This document shows positions 1-5,497 of a DNA stretch of 8,906 nucleotides, in pieces. The stretch comes from UBA6624 sp964517115 [NCBI: uncultured bacterium] (lineage in GTDB: Bacteria; UBP7; UBA6624). The stretch spans positions 3,275 through 12,180 of the forward strand of contig CAZFBE010000028.1 of the NCBI GenBank assembly GCA_964517115.1, written 5' to 3'. Position 1 is the first letter of the stretch. Each line of letters opens with the position of its first letter. The notes beneath the pieces were generated by a model. The model was not told the DNA's origin and did not search any database. It was given only the letters and a program-made list of their open reading frames with translations. The translations under genes were made by a program, and so were the position numbers.

Positions 1-331
1 CTCCAGCATCAACTAAATTCTTAATAACATGATGCATTCTTGGAGCAGGAGCAGGACATGTAATCCAGCATGGGCCTGAAGGACGCATTTCTTTCCACAA
101 GCTTTCTAAATCAAATTGATTCAAATCTTGTCCACCCCAAAAATGAATTGAATCAACATCATCAACCATTCTCCTTCCACAAAGAAATCTCGGAGAGCCT
201 TCTGGTTTAAAAAAACATTCCCACTTATGGTTTTGCCACCTTTCCAAAAGAGATGTTTTTCTTTCCTCTTCCGAATACCTATCCCATCCAGGAAAAGGCG
301 ATGGCAAGTTACTGACATCAAAACCTTTCAT
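1..331 (-). CDS. Unrecognised protein, N-terminal 110 residues (runs off left edge)
   Basis: The frame is open from an ATG at 331 to the window edge, giving 110 codons without a stop. The start is well supported: a strong Shine-Dalgarno AGGGAGGA lies 4 bases upstream, and the ATG shares an ATGA overlap with the stop of the epimerase gene, so the two are probably translationally coupled. The protein begins MKGFDVSNLPSPFPGWDRYS and is rich in Trp, Cys, Met and His; visible segments include SIHFWGGQDL near residue 70 and a CWITCPAPAPRMHHVIKNL stretch close to the cut. There is no signal peptide or membrane segment, so it is probably cytoplasmic. I do not recognise the family. Its place after an epimerase and a polysaccharide ABC exporter suggests a part in sugar or glycan synthesis, which is inference from neighbours only. 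Confidence 0.8.
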   Translation of the reverse strand, partial: MKGFDVSNLPSPFPGWDRYSEEERKTSLLERWQNHKWECFFKPEGSPRFLCGRRMVDDVDSIHFWGGQDLNQFDLESLWKEMRPSGPCWITCPAPAPRMHHVIKNLVDAG

Positions 332-1281
332 AAAATCCTCCCTTTAGTTGAATACATTGGATTTTTCCAGTCGCCAATAATTCCATCTTCAAGAAATTGC
401 TTAATTTCCCTTATGCCGTCAACAACTGAATATTCGGAAGAATAACCCCATTCTTTTTTAATTTTTTCAAAAGACACCTTGTAACTTCTAGCATCCCTGT
501 CAACTGGATGAATATTTATATCAACATCTTTAACCTCTTTGCTTAACAAATAAGCAATTTCTTTGACTTTTAAGTTTTGGTCAGTAGAGCCAACATTAAA
601 AACACCCCTAACTCTTTCTTTTTCAAGTGTTATAGCCATAAAAAATGCTCTTGCTGCATCCTTGACATCAAGCAAAGGCCTCCATTGATCACCACCGAAC
701 AACATCACTTTTCCATTCTGTAAAGCATGGCATGTTAACAAGTTGACAACCAAGTCGCATCTAGTTCTTCCTGAAGCTCCAAAAAGAGTGCTTAACCTTA
801 AAGCAGACCCCCCTTCTAGTGACACAACTTCTTTTTCAGAATTTAATTTAGTTTTTGCATACAGAGTCAAGGGATTTGGATCTGAGGACTCATCAACAAT
901 CCCTTCTTGAGCCCCATAAACAGAGCAAGAACTAGCAAATGCGAGTCTTTCAATCTTTAATTCTTTACAGAATTCAACTATCTTTTTTGTTGATTCATAA
1001 TTGTCTTGAGAGCATTTTTTCGGATCTAGGTCACAACTTGGATCACCGCTTGTTCCAGCAAGATGAACAACTGCATCTATGCCATTCAGGCTTTTCTTCA
1101 ACAGGTCAAAATCACTTACAGGACCTTCAATAAAATCGATATTGCTTAAATGTTCTTTAATTCCATAATCACCATAAGACAAATCATCAAAAACCCTTAC
1201 GGAAAAATTATTCTCTATAAGAAGAGGAACCAGAGAGGTTCCAACATATCCTGCACCACCAGTAACAAGAACCTTTTTCAA
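328..1281 (-). CDS. NAD-dependent nucleotide-sugar epimerase/dehydratase (extended SDR)
   Basis: This is an extended short-chain dehydrogenase/reductase of about 317 residues, a normal full length, acting in the cytoplasm on an NDP-sugar. Counting from the TTG at 1281, the dinucleotide-binding loop GGAGYVG is at residues 8-14, an acidic pair after beta-2 (DD at 32-33) fits NAD(H), SSCSVYG is at 117-123, and the catalytic YxxxK is YAKTK at 141-145. The exact reaction (4-epimerase, 4,6-dehydratase or other) cannot be read from sequence. The start is TTG at 1281, because the family begins just before the first strand (MKKVLVTGG) and the ATPase gene stops only 2 bases upstream; GGGAGGG lies 12 bases before it. 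A second TTG at 1302 would add seven residues and overlap the ATPase gene; it has GGAGG only 3 bases upstream. The gene probably supplies a precursor for the glycan exported by the neighbouring ABC system. Confidence 0.9.
   Translation of the reverse strand: MKKVLVTGGAGYVGTSLVPLLIENNFSVRVFDDLSYGDYGIKEHLSNIDFIEGPVSDFDLLKKSLNGIDAVVHLAGTSGDPSCDLDPKKCSQDNYESTKKIVEFCKELKIERLAFASSCSVYGAQEGIVDESSDPNPLTLYAKTKLNSEKEVVSLEGGSALRLSTLFGASGRTRCDLVVNLLTCHALQNGKVMLFGGDQWRPLLDVKDAARAFFMAITLEKERVRGVFNVGSTDQNLKVKEIAYLLSKEVKDVDINIHPVDRDARSYKVSFEKIKKEWGYSSEYSVVDGIREIKQFLEDGIIGDWKNPMYSTKGRIL
336..343 (-). promoter_or_regulatory. Ribosome binding site of the left-edge gene
   Basis: AGGGAGGA is read on the minus strand, 4 bases before the ATG at 331 and inside the last codons of the epimerase gene. 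It fixes the start of the partial gene and rules out the competing out-of-frame open frame that begins at 321. Confidence 0.7.
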
Positions 1282-1283
1282 GT

Positions 1284-2501
1284 TTAAAAAGGGCCCTCCC
1301 AAGAGCCTCCAGGGTCAATCAAACCCATAGTCATCCTTTCTCCTCCATCCAAAACAGTGAACCTGTAACCTTTTTCTCTCTGATCGCTTGGCTGCATAAG
1401 GTTTCCATCTTCAAAAACACCCACAGAAAGAAGAAACTCTCTTCTAAGAAATGGTAATTTTTGTATTTTGTATTTGTATTTCCAAGGGCCATCTCCAGGA
1501 ATTGAAACAGTATGGAGAATTGGCCCAATCAAAGATTGTCCATAATCTCCATGAAACTGGATTGCTATAACAGCTGTTTCGCTGTCTATAACACCTCTTG
1601 AGCCTAGCTGAATAACAAGCTCCATTGATTCTCCATACCTAAAAAGATGCGTTTCGTTTCCAGTAGCATCCATGAACTTGACATTATCAATTGCAATAGG
1701 ACCATCTCCCCACCTTTGAACACCTTGCTTAGTTCTTGTTAAATCTCCACCAGAAACCGCCAACCTCTCTCTGTATCTGTCTAATATCTGATGCTTGTCT
1801 CCAAAGCCCTCAATCTTTCCATCCTCAAGCCACAGAAGCCTTTCGGCAAAATATCTAACTATTGTTAAATTGTGACTTACAAAAAGTATAGTTTTTCCTT
1901 CTGCCTTTAATTCATTAAGCTTTGCAAAGCATTTTTGCTGGAACGACAAATCACCAACACCTATAACTTCATCTAGTAAAAAAACATCTGGATCTAAGGC
2001 TATCGCTATGGAAAAGGCAAGCCTCAAAACCATCCCCATTGAATACGTCTTTATTTGCGAATCAGCAAAATCAGCCAATTCTGCAAATTCAAAAATAGAT
2101 TCCTCTTTTGACTCTATGTCCTTCCCCTTCATCCCTAGAAGAGAGGCATTTAGATGTATATTCTCTCTTCCTGTTAATTCAGGATGAAAACCAGCACCCA
2201 GCTCCAAAAGGCTTGCAACTTTTCCTTTGATTTTCACATCCCCAGAATCAACTGAATATATCCCTGCTAACAACTTTAAAAGAGTTGATTTTCCAGCTCC
2301 ATTTCTACCAATCAATCCGATAATCTCTCCTGGTTTTATATTTAATGAAATATTGTCGAGAACTTTCAATGAAGTTTTTTTATTCTTTAACCCTGCCAGC
2401 CTATCCCTGAAACTCCTTTTCCCCCCAAGAGAAAAAGACTTGGTTATATTTTGAACCTTTATCTCTCCTTGGTCAAGATTGAATTTGCCTGTTCCTGCCA
2501 C
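1284..2501 (-). CDS. Wzt-type ABC transporter ATPase for polysaccharide/O-antigen export
   Basis: This 405-residue ATPase powers export of a lipid-linked glycan through the permease encoded next to it. Visible motifs are Walker A GRNGAGKST (65-73), the family segment ELGAGFHPELTGREN (100-114), signature YSMGM (153-157, usually YSSGM), Walker B with catalytic Glu in FLLDEVIGVGD (174-184) and the switch His in VSHNL (H210). The ATPase domain ends near residue 245. Residues from about 262, starting RWGDGPIAIDNVKF, form a beta-rich extension that matches the Wzt C-terminal domain, which in known systems recognises the terminal modification of the O-polysaccharide. Homologues are Wzt, TagH and KpsT; the extension favours Wzt. 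The start is GTG at 2501 with GAGGAG 8 bases upstream; the permease stop TAG lies 2 bases before it. Which glycan is carried is unknown. Confidence 0.93.
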   Translation of the reverse strand: MAGTGKFNLDQGEIKVQNITKSFSLGGKRSFRDRLAGLKNKKTSLKVLDNISLNIKPGEIIGLIGRNGAGKSTLLKLLAGIYSVDSGDVKIKGKVASLLELGAGFHPELTGRENIHLNASLLGMKGKDIESKEESIFEFAELADFADSQIKTYSMGMVLRLAFSIAIALDPDVFLLDEVIGVGDLSFQQKCFAKLNELKAEGKTILFVSHNLTIVRYFAERLLWLEDGKIEGFGDKHQILDRYRERLAVSGGDLTRTKQGVQRWGDGPIAIDNVKFMDATGNETHLFRYGESMELVIQLGSRGVIDSETAVIAIQFHGDYGQSLIGPILHTVSIPGDGPWKYKYKIQKLPFLRREFLLSVGVFEDGNLMQPSDQREKGYRFTVLDGGERMTMGLIDPGGSWEGPF

Positions 2502-2503
2502 AG

Positions 2504-3334
2504 CTAAATCTCCTCTGCAAACCTTGATTGAGATTTTTTAAAAACAAACAAACCCCAAACAAAAAACAAAAGACCTAGCCCAAAAGCCATCAAAAGAGAC
2601 TTTGGATCAGGATTGTTTAAATCTAGCAATACATCCCTATAGCTTTTTATGATGTGGGTCATAGGGTTCAGATAATAAATTTTATACACAATTTCAGCAC
2701 CTTTTTCGCTCAAAAAAGTAAGGCTTTGGAATTTTTCCAAATTAGGGGGAGCATAAAGAACTGGAGTCCCAAAAAATAATATTGTCATAAATGTGTTAGC
2801 TAGTTGTTCTGTATCCCTGTAAAAAACATTCATTGTGGATAAAAGGAGTCCAACACCCAAGGTTACAAGCAAATGCAAAACAAGCAGAAGTGGCAAATAC
2901 AAAAGCGGCAAAAGCTCCATGAATGATTCATGTGAAGGCCACCATTTCAAAAAACATGCCAAAATGAGTATCAATAACATCATCAAAAAATGGACCCCTT
3001 CAGCCAAAACAGAAGACAAAGGGAGAACTATTCTCGGAAAAGCAACCTGCTTGAGCAATCCCCCTGCCTGAACTATAGATGGTGTTGCTTTTGTAACCCC
3101 TCCAGAAAAGAAATTAAAAGTAAATAAACCAATTATCAATAAAAACGGGTAAGTGGTTCCTCCCATCCCAAACTTATCAGTGAGCAAAACCCCAAAAACA
3201 GCATAATAGACAAAAAACATTGTCAATGGCTGAACCAAGGACCACAAAAACCCCAATCCAGTATTCCTGTACCTGAGACGCAAGTCTCTCAAAACCAAGT
3301 TTTTCAAAAGTTCTGAATAGTTAAGAAGATTCAT
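2504..3334 (-). CDS. Wzm-type ABC-2 permease for polysaccharide/O-antigen export
   Basis: This inner-membrane permease pairs with the ATPase encoded 2 bases downstream. From ATG 3334 it has 276 residues, typical for the family. The amphipathic N-terminus carries RDLRLRYRNTGLGFLWSLVQP (about 16-36), followed by hydrophobic segments near 37-52, 62-78, 104-128, 141-167, 180-194 and 246-265. Family landmarks are LLKQVAFPRIVLPLS (93-107), NVFYRDTEQ (169-177) and YLNPMTHIIKSYRD (221-234). The start is a judgement: ATG 3334 lies 4 bases after the preceding stop and suits the family, but an ATG at 3361 has GGAAGG 6 bases upstream and would add nine residues while overlapping the previous gene. The open frame reaches back to TTG 3388. 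Specificity for O-antigen, teichoic acid-like or other glycan cannot be told from the permease. Confidence 0.92.
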   Translation of the reverse strand: MNLLNYSELLKNLVLRDLRLRYRNTGLGFLWSLVQPLTMFFVYYAVFGVLLTDKFGMGGTTYPFLLIIGLFTFNFFSGGVTKATPSIVQAGGLLKQVAFPRIVLPLSSVLAEGVHFLMMLLILILACFLKWWPSHESFMELLPLLYLPLLLVLHLLVTLGVGLLLSTMNVFYRDTEQLANTFMTILFFGTPVLYAPPNLEKFQSLTFLSEKGAEIVYKIYYLNPMTHIIKSYRDVLLDLNNPDPKSLLMAFGLGLLFFVWGLFVFKKSQSRFAEEI

Positions 3335-3338
3335 GATG

Positions 3339-4184
3339 TTAAAACACAACCCTAACGCCATTTGTTGCCTTCCAACTGAAATCATCAAAAAGAATTATTT
3401 CTTTTGCATAAATGGAATTTTTTTCATTTTTAATTTCCATCTCTCCTTGAATTGAGCGAATGTGTAAAAAATCTTCAAATTTTTGAATTGAAACATTCTC
3501 TGAAAAAAATGAGTAATCATTAAAAGCTAAAGAAAATTCAGCAACCCTCAACAGCAATTGATCGTTTTCATAAAAATACATTAAAAAATCTTTTCCCTTA
3601 ATGTCTAAAACCTCTTTCTCGTTGAAGGAATATTCAAAAGAATCAAAATTTTTGGCCGAAAGCACATCTTTTTCCTCATAAGTCCAATAGTAAATTGGAC
3701 CTTCTGAAGAGAAGGAAAACAAATCATTTTCAAAAAAAGAATCACCATAAAGGAATATATTTTCATTTTCAATAACTAGTTTTTGAGTATGCATTTGACT
3801 TCCCGAATAATTAATTTTTGTATCTGGTCCCTCAAGCACGATAAGCCCTTTTTTGTCAAATGAAGCAATCCCCTTGGTGCTAAAACTCAATGCATCCGAA
3901 CTTACGCTTAAACCCTCTTTCATTATCAAATCTGAACCAGTCGCTTTCGCTAATGGAGCAGAAAAAAAATATTTTTCTTGAAACAATCCTTCAATTCCTT
4001 CTGGAAAAAAAATATTATTATTGCTTTTGGATTCAATCTTGCATGCTTTTGCATCAAGGTCTCCAAAAGAAACTTCAATCTTTTTATCGTTTTCACAAAC
4101 GACAAAAAAAGACCCGTCTGGGCTTGCAACAACACTTCCATAACCTTTTAAGAGGATGTCTAAAAACAAAAAAAGATAAATCAA
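3339..4184 (-). CDS. Beta-rich protein of unknown function, possibly LptC/OstA-like
   Basis: I do not recognise this 281-residue protein with confidence. It opens with a short hydrophobic stretch (LFLFLDILLKGYGSVVA, about 4-20) that could be a weak signal peptide or anchor, though it lacks the usual positive residues in front. The rest is a run of short alternating beta-strand patterns rich in Phe, Ser, Asp and Glu, with repeated turns such as FSFSSEGPI (156-164) and YSFFSENVSI (224-233), ending WKATNGVRVVF. That strand-turn texture and ending resemble LptA/LptC/OstA-type jelly-roll domains that carry lipopolysaccharide across the periplasm, but the likeness is by eye. The start is TTG at 4184, whose TTGA overlaps the coaD stop; a later start is possible. 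It sits just before the ABC exporter genes, which fits an envelope role. Confidence covers the gene; the family guess is weak. Confidence 0.72.
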   Translation of the reverse strand: MIYLFLFLDILLKGYGSVVASPDGSFFVVCENDKKIEVSFGDLDAKACKIESKSNNNIFFPEGIEGLFQEKYFFSAPLAKATGSDLIMKEGLSVSSDALSFSTKGIASFDKKGLIVLEGPDTKINYSGSQMHTQKLVIENENIFLYGDSFFENDLFSFSSEGPIYYWTYEEKDVLSAKNFDSFEYSFNEKEVLDIKGKDFLMYFYENDQLLLRVAEFSLAFNDYSFFSENVSIQKFEDFLHIRSIQGEMEIKNEKNSIYAKEIILFDDFSWKATNGVRVVF

Positions 4185-4690
4185 TTCTCTGATTCAACCC
4201 TTTTCTTGATGTTTTTAATAATACATTTGGGCACCTGCTTAGAAAAATCCCCTCCAAGTAAAGCTACTTCTTTTATCAACCTAGAAGAAACAAACGACCA
4301 TTTTGAGTCAGCAACCATGAAAATAGTTTCACAACCCTTCAACAATTGACTATTCATTAAACTCATTTGAAGTTCATATTCATAATCGCTAACAGCCCTT
4401 AAGCCTCTAACAATAAGATTTATTTCGTTTTCTCTCATCCAGTCAGTTATAAGACCATCAAATATATGTACTTTTATTCTTGTTGAATCTGATTCTTTGA
4501 GATTTTCTTTTACGGAAGACAAAATCATATCTTTTCTTTCCTCAGAAGAAAACCAACATTTTTTTGAGGGGTTCCTTGCAATCAACACATGAACAACATC
4601 AAAACACGCGACACTCCTTTCCAATATGTTCAAATGACCTTTCGTTACAGGGTCAAAAGTTCCAGAATAAACAACTTCTTTAAGCATCAT
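4181..4690 (-). CDS. coaD: Phosphopantetheine adenylyltransferase
   Basis: CoaD transfers AMP from ATP to 4'-phosphopantetheine, giving dephospho-CoA in the penultimate step of CoA synthesis in the cytoplasm. The 169-residue length is normal. The nucleotidyltransferase fold is marked by YSGTFDPVTKGHL (8-20) with the T/HxGH motif TKGH at 16-19, by the RGLR loop (95-98) in NLIVRGLRAVSDYEYELQM, and by SSRLIKEVA (135-143), which matches the C-terminal ATP-binding ISSxLVKE element. The gene overlaps the end of rsmD by 11 bases from ATG 4690; a second ATG at 4687 follows at once and is an equal candidate. No good Shine-Dalgarno is seen, so coupling to rsmD translation is likely. The rsmD-coaD pairing is common in bacteria. 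The next gene begins within its stop codon. Confidence 0.96.
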   Translation of the reverse strand: MMLKEVVYSGTFDPVTKGHLNILERSVACFDVVHVLIARNPSKKCWFSSEERKDMILSSVKENLKESDSTRIKVHIFDGLITDWMRENEINLIVRGLRAVSDYEYELQMSLMNSQLLKGCETIFMVADSKWSFVSSRLIKEVALLGGDFSKQVPKCIIKNIKKRVESEN

Positions 4691-5243
4691 CGAGTTTCAA
4701 AAAAACCAATCCTTCATTTCCATGTTCTATTTTTTTAACCAAGTGTAAATTGTAAAGCTTTGGAAGTGGTCTTTTGACAGGCCACCTAAAAACTATCACT
4801 GTTCCTTCGTGTGATATTTTTATACAAGAATTCAAAACCCTTTGCCCAAGCTCCAAATCAGTGAAAGGGGGATCACAGCAAACAAAATCAAACTTAAGCC
4901 TAACCCCCTCTAAAGAATGAGGCAGGCTTCCTGGATTCAAGCTATATCTACTTTTGTCTACTTTTAAATTAATTAAATTTTCAGAAATAGACCTTCTGCT
5001 AAGTTTGTCCTTCTCAAAAAATGAAACATGCTTAGCCCCATTGCTGAGCATGCTGATACCCCAAATGCCGCTACCGGAAAAAAGATCAGCAACAGCCATC
5101 CCTTCTAAATTGTTAAACTTGTCTGATATAACCTGCCTCCACCTTCCCGTTAAAGGCCTTAGGTTTTCTCTTTGATAAAAGAACACTTTTCTTGAGTTAA
5201 ACTCTCCTCCATGTATTCTCAAGTATTTTTTAATCTTTTTCAT
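4680..5243 (-). CDS. rsmD: 16S rRNA (guanine966-N2)-methyltransferase RsmD
   Basis: RsmD methylates G966 of 16S rRNA in the assembled small subunit using S-adenosylmethionine. The 187-residue product has the family N-terminus LRIHGGEFNSRKV (8-20), the SAM-binding motif I DLFSGSGIWGI (53-63), the acidic residue after beta-2 in FEKDK (76-80), and the catalytic DPPF (124-127) of base-amino methyltransferases. The usual RPTTDRVRE box reads RPLTGRWRQ here (29-37), a real departure. ATG 5243 is taken as the start; it lies 9 bases after a possible -10 sequence and has no Shine-Dalgarno, which fits a leaderless first gene. A TTG at 5222 would remove seven lysine-rich residues and match shorter family members. 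The gene heads the minus-strand run and overlaps coaD by 11 bases. Confidence 0.93.
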   Translation of the reverse strand: MKKIKKYLRIHGGEFNSRKVFFYQRENLRPLTGRWRQVISDKFNNLEGMAVADLFSGSGIWGISMLSNGAKHVSFFEKDKLSRRSISENLINLKVDKSRYSLNPGSLPHSLEGVRLKFDFVCCDPPFTDLELGQRVLNSCIKISHEGTVIVFRWPVKRPLPKLYNLHLVKKIEHGNEGLVFLKLDDA

Positions 5244-5250
5244 ATCAAGG

Positions 5251-5256
5251 TATAAT
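5251..5256 (+). promoter_or_regulatory. Probable -10 element driving rpmB
   Basis: A perfect TATAAT lies 9 bases before the rpmB ATG, so transcription would start within about 3 bases of the start codon and the message would be leaderless or nearly so. The matching -35 position, about 5228-5233 (TTTTAA), is poor. The rpmB start has no Shine-Dalgarno, in keeping with this reading. Confidence 0.45.
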
Positions 5257-5258
5257 TA
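5253..5258 (-). promoter_or_regulatory. Possible -10 element driving rsmD, sharing bases with the rpmB promoter
   Basis: TAATTA is a palindrome inside TATAATTA, so the same bases read as a -10-like hexamer on the minus strand, 9 bases before the rsmD ATG at 5243. TTGATC (5283-5278) could be a -35 at a long 19-base spacing. A promoter must lie near here or inside rpmB because the first minus-strand gene starts at 5243, but this particular hexamer is tentative. Confidence 0.25.
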
Positions 5259-5265
5259 CAGCCTT

Positions 5266-5484
5266 ATGTCAAGAAAAGATCAAATAACCGGAAAGAAAGG
5301 CAAGAGCGGAAACAAGGTAAGTCATTCACATAGGAAGTCTAAAAGAAGATTTTCGATAAACCTAATTAGAAAAAGAGTTTGGGATGAAGAAAAGGGTCAT
5401 TACATCACTTTAAAAGTTTCAAATAAGACACTCAGAACAATCAAAAAAAAAGGCCTCTCCACAACTGTTAGAGACAATAAATAA
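5266..5484 (+). CDS. rpmB: Large ribosomal subunit protein bL28
   Basis: bL28 is a small basic protein of the 50S subunit. The 72-residue product follows the family from end to end: MSRKDQITGKKGKSGNKVSHS matches the MSRxCxxTGKxxxxGNxxSHA start, then KSKRRFSINL (24-33), the RVWDEEKGHYITLKVS strands (37-52) and LRTIKKKGL (56-64). It is slightly shorter than the 78-residue E. coli protein. The usual early Cys is Asp, and there is no Cys at all, so this is a zinc-free form. ATG 5266 is the only sensible start and has no Shine-Dalgarno. The gene opens the plus-strand run and is not next to rpmG, its frequent partner. A run of nine A at 5443-5451 encodes the conserved lysines. Confidence 0.96.
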   Translation: MSRKDQITGKKGKSGNKVSHSHRKSKRRFSINLIRKRVWDEEKGHYITLKVSNKTLRTIKKKGLSTTVRDNK

Positions 5485-5497
5485 ACAGGAATAAGCG

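Noticed and set aside
121-321. 66-residue minus-strand open frame starting at 321
   Set aside because: It lies out of frame inside the longer open frame from ATG 331, which has a strong Shine-Dalgarno and an ATGA overlap. The product resembles no protein I know.
1282-1302. Frameshift or fusion between the ATPase and epimerase genes
   Set aside because: The ATPase ends at a normal family C-terminus and the epimerase starts at its first strand from TTG 1281. The 19-base overlap arises only if the TTG at 1302 is used.
3890-4192. 100-residue plus-strand open frame rich in Leu, Gln and Lys
   Set aside because: It is antisense to the beta-rich gene and runs into coaD, with no Shine-Dalgarno and low-complexity composition.
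5267-5272. Perfect TTGACA on the minus strand over the rpmB start codon, as a -35 for rsmD
   Set aside because: At 17-18 base spacing the partner would be CTTGAT or TTGATA at the rsmD ATG, a poor -10 that would place the transcript start after the chosen start codon. It would only work if rsmD begins at TTG 5222.
5485-5497. Possible terminator or promoter between rpmB and the SurA/PpiD-like gene
   Set aside because: The gap is 13 bases, with no inverted repeat and no T run; it holds only the AGGA ribosome binding site.
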